A DNA stretch of 36,066 nt from assembly GCA_002633005.1 (NCBI GenBank), contig NMRA01000985.1, forward strand, positions 41,941 through 78,006. Direction: 5' to 3'. This DNA is from Phoronis australis. Taxonomy: Eukaryota; Phoronida; Phoronidae. Every line of letters starts with the position of its first letter. The first letter of the stretch is position 1. The position numbers were made by a program, and so were the translations under genes. Below, piece by piece: positions 21,930 to 32,541 of the stretch. The notes below the pieces were generated by a model. It ran no database searches, was not told where the DNA came from, and saw only the letters and a list, made by a program, of their open reading frames with translations.

Positions 21930-23480
21930 GTGTGCGGAACGGTTCTGCTCCCCAAGCAGAATTTTCACTTTTGTTAATTATTGTTAGGGTAGAAGTTCTC
22001 ATACTTTTATGTTTTATGCTTGTTGCACGTTAAGATTCGAACATTTCCTGGCTTGTGTTAAGGTTCTACCAAAAGTGGTAAAATGGCATAGACAAGATGT
22101 CAATTTTCCCCGGGTCTACTTAAGGTAGGTTTCTTCATCACAAACCATTCAGCAAGTTCCTCACTGATTAATCATTGTTCTTGCTGACACATTGATATTT
22201 TCATGTGTCATTGAGAATAGAATATATTTCAATTTAAATGTGCAAGAAAAATTTTTAAACAATTGTGAGCTCCTCAAAACTATTGTTTGTGGAACGGTTC
22301 CGCAAACTAATTATTGTTAGGATTGTCACATTGATACTTTCAAGTGGCATTGATAATGGAATGCATTTAAAGTTGCTTGGACAAAAAATACCCTGCAAAA
22401 CCATTCTGTTCTGGAAATCACTCCCCATGCGGAATGGTTTGCATGCGGAACGGATCTGCATGCGGAACGGTTCCGCAAGTATCACTTTTATTAATTAACT
22501 ATTGTTGGGGTAAAAATTCTGATACTTTTATGTTTAATGCTTGTTCCACATTAAGATTCGTATATTTCGTGGCTTGTGTTAAGGTTCTACCGAAAGTGGT
22601 AAAATGGCATAGACAAGATGTCAATTTTTCCCGCGAGTCTGCTTGAGGTAGATTTCTGCATCACAAATCATTCAGCAAGTTCCCCACTGGTTAATCAATG
22701 TTCATGTTGACACATTGATATTCTCATATGCTATTGAGAATAGAATATATTTCAAGTGAAATGTGCAAGAAAATTTTTTTTAAAAATTGTGAGGATCACA
22801 AAAGTATTGTTTGCGGAGCGGTTCCGCAACTGTTACATTGATCAACTTATTACAGTTAGGATTGTCACATCGAAAGTTTTAAGTGGCATTGATAATGGAA
22901 TGCATTTTAAGATGATTGGTGAAAAGAAATACCCCATCAAACCATTTTGTTTGGGAAATTGCTCCCTTTGCAGAACGGTTCCGCATGCGGAACGGTTCCG
23001 CAACTGTCACTTTTATTAATTAAATATTGTTGGGGTAAAAATTCTGATACTTTTATGTTTAATGCTTGTTCCACATTAAGATTCGAATATTTCGTGGCTT
23101 GTCTTAAGGTTCTACCAAAAGCGGTAAAATGTCATAGACAATATGTCGATTTTTCCCCGAGTCTGCTTGAGGTAGGTTTTTGCATCACAAACCATTCAGC
23201 AAGTTCCCCACTGATTAATCATTGCTCATGTTGACACATTGATATTTCCATATGCTTTTGAGAATAGAGCATATTTTAACTGAAATGTGCAAGAAAATTT
23301 TTTTTAAAACTTGTGAGGATCACAGAAGTATTGTTTGCGGAACGGTTCCGTATGCGGAACGGTTCCGCAACTGTCACATTGGTCAACTAATTACAGTTAG
23401 GATTGTCACATTGATACTTTCAAGTGGCATTGATAATGTAATGCATTTTAAGAGCATTTGTGAAATCAAATATCCAGCAA
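21930..23480. repeat. 520-bp tandem array with GCGGAACGGTTCCGC palindromes
   Basis: Three successive copies of a unit of about 520 bp; for example the word ATTGTTGGGGTAAAAATTC recurs at about 22501 and 23026, with a related start near 21982. Each copy contains one or two clusters of the interrupted palindrome GCGGAAC-G-GTTCCGC, some in back-to-back pairs joined by AT. At least eight exact or near copies occur. Short open frames across the array reflect the repeat and are not genes. Confidence 0.85.
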
Positions 23481-24360
23481 TGCAGTAAGAGCGCTCAACA
23501 AAGGAACAGCGCTATCAGAAAATCTCACATAATTCGAAAAGTAGACGTTATAGCGAAAAATGGAAAACATCTTTGAATTCTGAAAGCCCGTTCCAAACTC
23601 TATCCAAATTGATAGTTTCGCAACATTTCATAATTTTTTCGAAAAAATTGAAATTTTGTGTTTTTTGAAATTCAAAGTCAAACAACTCGAAATCGGTAAG
23701 TCTGAGAAAAACGTTATCCTAGAACTTTTGAAAGAGCATACTTCAAGGAATCCACATGCAAAAATTCACGTCATTTGCTCTTCCCATTAAAAATGCGACA
23801 GCAGAACGATTGAAAATGGGTGAAAATGCGTCAGAGCCGCCAGCTTGAAAGTGACTTCCAGTTAAACAAAATTTTATAAAAGCTGATCAATAGCAACAAA
23901 CACGTGACCAGTTTGAAAGTGATTGGTTCGCCAATGCGCCCTCTACAGGAGAAAATGTTTTTGGCCAGATATCGAGGTGCGCATGCGCCATTGTCAATAT
24001 TTCTGCCATCTTTAACCGGTAGTTAACGTTTTTCGGCACAGTTGTTGCACATGTATTCTACAATAATCGTACCAAGTTTCATCTCTGTACATCAAAAAAT
24101 GCGGCCTCTATGAGCATTCGAATGTGATATCGGAAAAAAATGGCCACCACGTCCGCCATTTTGAATTCGATCAAGATCAAAAACAACAGGCTTCCAGGAC
24201 TTTTCGATCTACACGTCGTATGAAAATTTCGTGAGAATCGGACGAAAATTGCGACCTGTATAGTGCGAACAAAAAAAAATTGAAGACAGAGCAACATACT
24301 TGTCGGAATTCGAATAATTCCGCCAAGTAAAAATACTGTCAGACTATATTCTGACACACA
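23481..24360. other. Unclassified repeat-like segment
   Basis: Between the tandem array and the duplicated 24390 segment. It has words such as AATGGCCACC and ATGAAAATTTCGTGAGAATC that resemble module-type nonautonomous repeats of invertebrates, but no clear ends are visible and there is no coding region. Confidence 0.4.
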
Positions 24361-24369
24361 ACAGTTTTG

Positions 24370-25200
24370 TGTAATTCAGAAGTAGTAGTATTGACAAGTA
24401 AATGAATTCTTTTGCATTGCTCCAGTATTTTTCTTCCCACAAATAGTTACCTTCGCATTTTATATTCTCCGTAGCCCCCCACTGACCTCTGGGCAGGCCT
24501 TTATGCAGCATACGTCCTGGATGTCCATTTGGACGCCCTAGCACTAATCTGGACCCTAGCACTAATCTGGACGCCCTGGCAAGGATGCCCAATGTATCAT
24601 TTGGACGTCCACTTTCAATAGGAACCTTTCAAGTATGGACTCGCACATTGCAATGAATACTAGGAAGCCTCTGAAGTGGGGGGACTCTTTTTTCAAAGCA
24701 GGAAGAAATATACAATGTAGATACAAAGTATATACAATGTTGCTATGCTCACACTCAGTTAATAGCATTGTAAAGTCTTGGTCTACATTTTTTTTTAAGT
24801 AATAATGCTCACTACAGAAAGCTGTTTTGTAAGCTTAGATGTAAAAACCGCTTGGTCTATGCATTTTTTTGTAAAAAAATCTGTGTGTTTGGGGGGATTG
24901 CTGGGGATGGGGGTCTATGCGTCGGAATCATGGATGCACTGGAATATTGGGAACCCTATTTTGGACACCCTATTTTCAAAATCCTGGATAAAGGCCTGGC
25001 TCTGTTTTATGTGAGATTTACCGGTATTTGTGCAAACAATGTTCACTGATAATGAAAAGTGTTTTATTGTACTTATTTGAAGGTAGTTTATGGAATTAAG
25101 CATTCCTTTTGACAGTGATGTGCCTCTGATGATAGTTTAGTGCTAAGTATGTCTAAGGATTAAGTACAATTGCTATGTTTCATTAGTATACTCACACCTT
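24370..25200. repeat. Diverged, interrupted duplicate of 20440-20720
   Basis: The two share GTAAATGAATT, then TTGCATTGCTC, the ATTCTCCGTAGCCCC word, TGATAATGAAAAGTG or similar, and CTCTGATGATAGTT in order. Here about 500 bp of other sequence (about 24498-25005) is inserted, and it includes a doubled word, CTAGCACTAATCTGGAC. Confidence 0.65.
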
Positions 25201-25578
25201 GTGAAGCATACACAAGTGTGAACCTAGTTTTTTATATTGATGTTCAGTGATCAAGTACATGAGTTACCGGAGTAATAAACTTTCTTGTTCCTAAGCCAGA
25301 TTTAAGCCTTTTCCAACATGGATGTAACAATACCAATGATGTATTCTCCGTAGCCCACATTTTTTATTTTTGTTATTTCAACAGGCCAAATCTTAAAAAC
25401 TAAATCAGGATACTTCATAAAAATTTGACGTGATATTCCCTGTGTCATGTTGAATCCAATAAAAGAAGTCTCAAAGCTGAAATTAAAACTTCATAAAATG
25501 CCATTTCTGAAACAAAAGCGTGCACCCTGAGTGAAAAAATGCCAATACAATCCTGCTGACAAGTACGCTGCGTCTGTT

Positions 25579-25825
25579 CTGAAAGGCCTGACCATAGTGG
25601 GACACGTTTCTCTCAAGATCAGCAAAACTTACGTTCTTTTTGAAGCACTGCGGAAGATTGAAGTGAACAGACCCGGTTAAATACCGACATAGCGGTGAGG
25701 CTCGTGGTCTGGAAATTCCGCGCACAATGATTTTTCAGGACGGTGGGAAATTATTGATAAATTGAAGACATTACTGTGGAATTTTAGAACTACAGGTAAG
25801 GCATTTCTAGCATATGTACACGTTT
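25579..25825 (-). repeat. Right arm of the long inverted repeat
   Basis: Reverse complement of 21473-21703 and also of about 34790-34920, including TTCTAAAATTC...TCTTCAATTTATC and GTGCGCGGAA words on the minus strand. The outermost part of the family (the GCGCCC/TATAAG edge) is missing on this side. Confidence 0.65.
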
Positions 25826-26860
25826 ACAAAATAATTTTGGCTAAAAATGACATTGTGCATTACAATGAGAAATCAGTTCCAAGAAATATGCCATTTCAAT
25901 TGCTGTGAGCACAAGGATCGGTCTTCCGCCTCCCCCCCCTTTTTTACTCCACAAATTCCTTTGTGCAAACCACACACTATGATCTTTTGTCTAGACGAAT
26001 CGTGTAACGGGTGACATCTACTGAATCGGTAGGATCGCACTGCGCCAATGTTTTTTACTGCCGAAGCATCGACACGCTGACCAAACTGAACCTTAAATTC
26101 ATGATAAAAACAACACAAGGAGGAGAAAATTTATTCATGTTCATCCGGGAAACAAAATAGTGCTTTTGTGCTCTGAAAATTCGCTCGCCACCTGGGCAAT
26201 CGACAAGTCAACTTCTACTCGCCCAGCACCATTTTTACTCGCTTTGGCGAGTGGCTAAGTATATCCCTGCAAGGTGTTGCTTTTTAGCGAGGTCCAAGCA
26301 TTACTGAACTTTACACAGAACTTCCAGACAAGAAGGAAAGTGAAATGCAGCAATATCACTTTAGGAATGTAGCAAAGGGCCAGGAGAAAAGTAATTAACA
26401 TCAAAGTGTGTAAGGGACAAGATGCCCATTATATTTTTAGCGCAAAAAACACTAGAAATGTCGGCCTATCAGTTTCCAAATGGTTTGTAAGTGTCTGAAG
26501 AAGCCTATCGGAGAAATACTATATTCACTGTACAGGTTGAAGTGTCTTTAGTGACTAGAACACACACTTGGTAAAAATCACACCTGCCCTTCAAGTACAT
26601 AGTCAAATAAAGTGGAATCAGGAATCAGAAAAAATAAAGAAATGCAATTGAGGGAACAAAAAAGGCTCGTTTTTCCGAGTGTGCAAGAAGTTGATGGCAC
26701 GGCGGGAAACCTCAGTTTGTGTGCTCGATGTGCACAGTGAAAGTGACGTCTTGCCATGATAAAATTGCACCGTTGCTGCAAATTGTGTTCAAGATTCAAC
26801 TCTGTAAGCAAACAAACGTGGAAACCAACAGACGTGAAAACGATGAGGTGTTGTGAAACT
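25826..26860. other. Gene B intron 1, unrecognised stretch
   Basis: No exon, RNA or clear repeat apart from a weak relative (26150-26275) of 18520-18660. Confidence 0.45.
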
Positions 26861-27160
26861 ATGTTTAACATACATTACCTGCATAGCACTATGCTTAACA
26901 TACATTACCTGCATAGCACTATGTTTAACATACATTACCTGCATAGCACTATGTTTAACATACATTACCTGCATAGCACTATGTTTAACATACATTACCT
27001 GCATAGCACTATGTTTAACATACATTATCTGCATAGCACTATGTTTAACATACATTACCTGCATAGCACTATGTTTAACATACATTACCTGCATAGCACT
27101 ATGTTTAACATAAATTACCTGCATAGCACTATGTTTAACCTACATTATCTGCATAGCACT
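26861..27160. repeat. 30-bp minisatellite, exactly 10 copies
   Basis: The unit is ATGTTTAACA TACATTACCT followed by GCATAGCACT. Substitutions fall mainly in copies 2, 6, 9 and 10. Because 30 is divisible by 3 and the unit lacks stops in several frames, long open frames appear on both strands; they encode only a 10-residue repeat and are not genes. It lies in gene B intron 1. Confidence 0.97.
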
Positions 27161-27704
27161 TTCGATCAGTCAACATAATAAGAACAGCAGTTATTTGACA
27201 TGTATGCATGACTTTGCTTACATTATCAGAAAAACTAGAAATCCAAACAAAAATGAATTCTTTGAAAGTAAGTCAAGAATAATTTATTCGAGGTTTCCCA
27301 AATTTTCGTCCAGGGGTCTGTTACATGAAAGGCAACTGAAGACTTACGCAAAAAAGTTGGTCTTACACTCCACAGTATTTTTGAAAACAATTATAGCTCA
27401 CGTAAAGGAAAAATGCAGCCTGTGAGAATGCACACACATTACAAGATACTGAGATAACTATTATTATTATTATTTCTAGACTACGGTGTGCTAATAATAG
27501 CTTTCCTGAAACTTTATTCAGAAACTGTGAAGTGGGAACACAGCAGCAAACTTCTCTCAAGTCTTATACGACTTAAAAGTCACTTTTCAAAAAACACACT
27601 GCTGAACAGATTATGCACAGAATGAAGTAAGTCAAATTTTAGCTTGCCTCAACAAAATGCCAAGCTCTCTCTCTCTCTCTCTGTCAGACAGTCAGCGCAC
27701 TCAC

Positions 27705-27852
27705 CCTCAGTCAGAATCATGTGACCATACACTTTGTATTCAGCAACTTTTAAGTCCAACCAAGCCACAAAGCTGTTCATGGAATCGCCTTTAGCTTGAA
27801 CAATCAATGAACAGAAGCCGATCCTCAGCTGCTGTGACGTGAGATCTTCCAT
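27705..27852 (-). CDS. Gene B coding exon 1: conserved N-terminal module
   Basis: On the minus strand the ATG at 27852-27850 begins MEDLTSQQLRIGFCSLI and continues through SFVAWLDLKVAEYKV and YGHMIL to GAG G|GTGAGT in phase 1. FCSLI, WLDLKVAEYKV and GHM-L match gene A exon 1 at the same relative positions, and the splice phase is identical. The open frame continues upstream to a CTCTTTTAG acceptor at about 27895, so an untranslated or additional coding exon probably precedes it; I chose this ATG because it aligns with gene A's. A 9.6-kb intron separates it from exon 2. Confidence 0.8.
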
Positions 27853-27895
27853 ATTGCTGTTTGAAAATAGTGCTTCGTTCTCCAACTGGCTCTAA

Positions 27896-29440
27896 AAGAG
27901 GTTAAGTTAATATCAGAATGTATTACCGGTACCCAGGGAGTAGAAATCACTTTATGACTGCAATGCACAGTGAACAAACTCCAGTTCCAGGGACCAGAAT
28001 CCATGGTTGTTCCTTTAAATTCCAGCTAAGAATTAGAAGTGCAGCCATGGAATCTTGCTTGAGGGGACATTAGCAACCCCTCAGGAACAAGAAGTGAAGC
28101 TCCGCATCAAGAAATGAAGGAAGATGGCCAATGAAAATGTTGACCATGATCTATGGATATGCCAAACTTGAAAATACATCACGGATCACTTTATCTGATT
28201 TGTTCAATGAGCATTTCAGTACAATCAGCAGTCATTTGAAGCTTGTGACAAATCCTCCCTTACATTCACAAGCTTCTTGAGACAGTATCCAACATGTCAC
28301 AGCATAGCAGTAGAAAACCAACTCAATGAAGCCAAGATGTCAACAATCAAGAATTAAGCAAAATTAACATGCAATATGGCAACTAGTCTCAACAAAAAAT
28401 CAGTATCAGTGACAATAAAGACAATGATACTTGTTTGTACATGCCCACAATTACCAAAGATTCAAGTGGATACTGGATGAAGTGACTTATGACAGTGAGT
28501 ATATGCAATACCATAGAGGTACTAAAAGCCTCACTGCGAATAATTATCAGGTAAATAGATAACGTCAAGAAATCAGGGAAGTTACATAGCTTGGGTTCTG
28601 AAAATGAACAGCACACAACTCTCGTGCGAATCAAACTGGACTTTTGACTTGGCTTTTTCTGTTTAGAGTTTCTGAGAGTGATGGGTCACAGACTATATCC
28701 ACTTGGATACATGTAAGCCAACCGATTTCTCCAGAGAATTATTGGACTTCATACTAATTTCAGATTGGGTCGGGGGGGTCACTTTGAAAGAGCAGAAAGA
28801 AGCTATACAAGTACCAGAAAAACTCATTGTTTCAATTTTTTCATAATTACTCCGAAATTACAGGGAACCCAACATTTTTCAATTTGAGATACCTGTCCCC
28901 CCCATACGCACACACAAAAGTACACGCCACCATTAGCTACATCATAACAAATGCCAAAAGGTATTTCTGAGTCGTTTTGCTTTTTATCTTTGCCTGCGGC
29001 CAAGGGGAGGCCAACCCACCAAATGTGCAACTGAGTTAGAGTCTAAATGGAATTGTTTCTCAGCTCTCATCTTGTCTGCTCTTGGCTACAAAAATTATTT
29101 TTAGGTATCATTTTGTATTCGTTAGTCAGTTTACTGATCACTTTATTGTAATTCAGTCTACAAGCGATTTAGTGTACATACTAGTATCACATACATATCA
29201 CACATCCTTCAACGACCTACTCTGTAATGGTAGGCATATTAGTTGGGGTAGTGTCCCATTTGACTAATGACAAATGGTGGGGCCCCAGTCTTCTCAAGTT
29301 TGCAGGTCACTCTCTGCTTGTCATCCTCTTCAAGCTCAACTAAATGTTGCTTGTTGTGTGCACTGAACATTGCACCACAATCACAAAGAAGGAGTTATAG
29401 CCTAGGAATGTTAATATGTTCAACTTATTCAGTAAGTCAT
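27896..29440. other. Region upstream of gene B exon 1
   Basis: Should hold gene B's first exon and promoter, or a long 5' intron. No promoter motif or further exon can be supported. A (CT)n run lies at 27665-27682, inside intron 1 just beyond the exon 1 donor. Confidence 0.4.
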
Positions 29441-29539
29441 TGTCTGCTAAAGGGGCCATTCTTTCCAAAATAGCGCCCATAATGCTTTGTGTGACCAGTG
29501 GCGCCACCCCAGTGAATGATTTACAAACTGTTATCAATA

Positions 29540-29885
29540 ATAAGGTCTATTGGTTTGAAACTTAATGCTTGGACCATGTAGCGTGTCATGAACAACACAA
29601 AAACCAAGCTGTACAAGTTCAAGCTGTCAGTTGACACATGCTTAATCAATGGTGTAGCAAATCCTCTGCCTATTGCGAGACGTGAATCTGACATGGATCA
29701 ACGAAGCTGGAAATGTAATCCCAATCACATCAGACGTGACGGACATTTGCCACATCAGTTGGCAGAGGAACTAAAGAGGCGCAAATTCACTGGATGTAAA
29801 TGGCGCTCAAAATTTATGTGTGTGCTTTGCGAGGTGTCTTTGCGTTGGTCAAGTATAGTGACAACTACCACTGTCACAGTTTAGG
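29540..29885 (+). pseudogene. Possible piggyBac-like transposase C-terminal fragment
   Basis: The frame reads KTKLYKFKLSVDTCLINGVA, then GHLPHQLAEELKRRKFTGCK and WRSKFMCVLCEVSL; a one-base shift then gives LVKYSDNYHCHS. The order (basic helix, a short GH-P word, then cysteine pairs ending in Y-x-C-H) resembles the C-terminal cysteine-rich domain of piggyBac-like transposases. No upstream catalytic part is recognisable and stops intervene, so it is a remnant at best. The family call is from pattern memory and is moderate. Confidence 0.4.
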
Positions 29886-29956
29886 TGTAGTGTAGTAACA
29901 CTATTTGAAGACAAACACAGTTTAGGTGTAGTGTAGTAACACTGTTTGAAGACAAA
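29875..29956. repeat. 41-bp tandem duplication beside the fold-back element
   Basis: CACAGTTTAGGTGTAGTGTA opens each of two copies that begin at 29875 and 29916 and differ at one visible position. The second copy abuts the left end of the element at 29958. Confidence 0.9.
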
Positions 29957-29957
29957 C

Positions 29958-31150
29958 TATGGGCAGCGAAAAGGTTCAAAATAGACAACACTGCCAAATA
30001 AACAAGTGGTTTGACAAACAGACAAGTGGTTTGCTAAACAGACAAGTGATTCGTCAAATAAACAGGTCAAGAATGCTATGGTTTTCCAAACAGACAAGAC
30101 AACTTTGCAGATTCTGTCGGATAAACAAGTGCCTACAGTTGAACGAACAAGTAAGTTGGCAAATGATTAAGTAGGTTACCAAACAGACAAGTAACCTGGT
30201 AGGCTCAACTTGTCGAACAGACAAGTCATTTGTTAAACGAACAAGACAAGCACGGCAAATGAACAGAGGGCGCTACTTGAAAACGAATGATGTCATGGAG
30301 TCTCAATCTGACTGATCCCCGAACCTGCATTATGATATTTTTATTTTGGGATGAGACAAAAACTGCATGCTGCGGCTTTGCGCCATTGGACGTTTTGAAG
30401 CTGTAGCTGAAAGGTGATCACAAAATAACAAACCTGATCACACATGATTGCAGGTCATAATATTAACGGTTTGACTTCAAATTGGAATAACGATTAATTG
30501 GCGGGGTGGCCGAAAAAATCTTTGAATACCTGTTTGTGTACGTGGTCGTGAAACAGTTCAATCTACCATTTACTTTTAATCAGCAGCTTGGTTTAAACAA
30601 GCAAATGCATCACGATTCCATAAATTTATTTAAGAATGGTCGATGACAAATTGAGAACAGTCCTATGAACGAATTTCAGTCTTCACTGCAACAGATCACC
30701 AATAACAACTTTTTGGAATTTTTGTGCTCATTGCGGGGATCATGACTTCGTGACGTCAACCGTATTTCTTGAGTTGGAACAGCGCCATCCGTCCTGTCTG
30801 TTCGACTACTACGTCTGTTTGGCAAGACCAACATGTTCATTCGATGACTAACCTGTCTGTTTGGTAGAAGTGACCTGTTCGTTCGACAAGTAACCTGTTC
30901 GTTCGGCCCGCGTAACCTGTCTGTTCGGTGCAACTAACTTGTTCGTTCGCTAAATAACCTGTCTGTTTGTCGAAATTTAACCAAATAACCTGTCTGTTTG
31001 TCGAAATTTAACCAAATAACCTGTCTGTTTGTAGAAATTTAACCAAATAACCTGTCTGTTTGCCAAAACTGAACCAAATAACCTGTCTGTTTGAAAACTA
31101 ACTTGTTTATTTGGCAGTGTTGTCTATTTTGAACCTTTTCGCTGCCCATA
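29958..31150. mobile_element. Fold-back DNA element with 50-bp perfect inverted ends and motif arrays
   Basis: Positions 29958-30007 are the exact reverse complement of 31101-31150; the ends begin TATGGGCAGCGAAAAGG. Inside the left arm, about ten copies of AACAGACAAGT or AACGAACAAG follow one another at 15-35-base spacing up to about 30250. The right arm (about 30795-31125) has about a dozen copies in reverse (ACTTGTCTGTT), several within a 31-bp tandem unit. The middle, 30260-30790, has no ORF. Flanks are ACAAAC on the left and ACAAGC on the right, so a 6-bp target duplication with one mismatch is possible; a TA duplication with ends starting TGGG is the alternative. Nonautonomous. Confidence 0.85.
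30952..31094. repeat. 31-bp tandem repeat in the right arm of the fold-back element
   Basis: Units starting AAATAACCTGTCTGTTTG occur at 30952, 30983, 31014, 31045 and 31076. The first three are nearly identical, and the others vary after the TGTTTG. Confidence 0.9.
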
Positions 31151-31808
31151 ACAAGCACTGTTGCTGATGAAATTGCAAACCAGCGAACTTGCTCTCACGT
31201 GACCTTGGTATATGAACATAGATCATTTCAGCTTGCATGAAGGTTTTTAGCCAACAAGCTATGTGAAATAAAGTTTTCTGTGACAAAAAACAGTGCTTCC
31301 TGTCATTTTGTTTCTTGTGTGAATGTGTCGTTTGGTTCATAATGGTTACTAGAGTGACCATGCCAGTACGCCTTCATTAATTTTTTATATCAATATGCAA
31401 CGCCGAAACAACCCCAATTTACGAAGAAGAGAAAACTTGAAACTTTTCATATACTCATGCAACATAGGGTTGTGGAAGTCGGTTCAGTTAGAACTTTGTT
31501 ATCACCTATGGATAGCTTCATGCCAAATTTAAATGAGATCCTGTAAGGAATCTATGATATAACAACACTGGATGTCAGACGCCCAGACAGAGGTGATGAC
31601 AATTATGCACCCAAGTATTAATATGTGGTTCATAGGGCATTCCGAAAACAATTTGCTCAGTTCGCGAGTTCTGCAATTCATGTACACCATTTTTTTCATT
31701 TTCAACTTTTGCCAACTATGCGTGTTTTGTGGGGTATTTCCTTGTTTTGACGACCTCCTTTACTATTTGGTGACCTGGCATTGTGCCAATTGGCAAATTA
31801 ACATTGTC
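31151..31808. other. Spacer with a module-repeat 3' fragment
   Basis: About 31500-31640 resembles the last module and right end of the module repeat (ATGCCAAATTT, then GACGCCCAGACAGAGGTGATG), but the terminal hairpin has decayed. Nothing else recognised. Confidence 0.5.
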
Positions 31809-32145
31809 TTAAAGGTGAAGGCAACCTTTTTCCATGTCATTTTGAGCTAAAATAAGGTTGGTTGTTATCCTAGACATATTTTCCACTTAATTACAGCTTT
31901 TCGTAATTTTATAGATTACTCGTCTGCTACTCCGGAAGTGACGTTATAGGAGGCAAGCTTTTCCCGCCACTTGGTTTTGCATTGACTTTACCGTGCGAAT
32001 CTGTTCTATTCTACTTTTGTTTTGTGCTGTTTTTCAACAATTGTCGCCACCACTTTCCATCGGCAAGTATTCTGCGGCAAGATAGGTTAGTAGAGAACTC
32101 AACTAGGTTGGATTTAGGGATTGTTTAGTGTGTTGTAAGCTGAAA

Positions 32146-32541
32146 ATGGCTGGACTCGGTGACCCGTATCACAGTGACAGTAGTGTGAGTGACGGAGACC
32201 TTGTTCACAGCAGTGGTGACGAGGAATTTTTTCACGGACATTCAGTGGGTGGGTACATGTTTGAGCCCGAGTATAACGAGGCAGAGTACGCACAGGCACA
32301 GGCAGCTGTTGAGAGAAACGAGGCGGCTACTGAGGACAGACGTGGTGACACATCTTGATGCAAATGCACTGTGTGCGTTCTTATGCCTACCTCAATGGAA
32401 TGCTTGTGCTGTTCAGAGTTCGATGAGGCCAAGCCACTACTGGACATGGTTAAGTGGACCTCTGGCATACCACGGACAGAGGAACAACTGTCCCACTTGC
32501 CAGAGTGTCCCGCGACACACTGCCACTGGATGGTGACCTGA
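32146..32541 (+). pseudogene. P2X7 C-terminal 'ballast'-like cysteine ORF in the transposon
   Basis: The ATG at 32146 opens MAGLGDPYHSDSSVSDGDLV, then GGYMFEPEYNEAEYAQAQAA. One TGA at 32356 interrupts the frame where a tryptophan would be expected. The frame then continues as CKCTVCVLMPTSMECLCCSE and on to a TGA at 32541. The W-C-x-C-x2-C, then E-C-x-C-C spacing and the preceding YMFEPE word resemble invertebrate proteins with the zinc-binding domain also found at the C-terminus of vertebrate P2X7 receptors. The expected later part of that domain is missing. It overlaps antisense with the 3' part of the THAP protein, probably because an internal deletion joined two convergent genes. Confidence 0.6.

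Noticed and set aside
22255-23488. Several 76-95-residue ORFs
   Set aside because: They fall in the 520-bp tandem array, recur unit by unit and have no domain.
26756-27178. 140-residue plus-strand ORF and 111-residue minus-strand ORF of 10-residue repeats
   Set aside because: Both are by-products of the 30-bp minisatellite, whose period is a multiple of three.
27649-27885. Start of gene B at 27885
   Set aside because: The codon there is TTG, and the open frame extends to an acceptor; the first ATG (27852) aligns with gene A's start.
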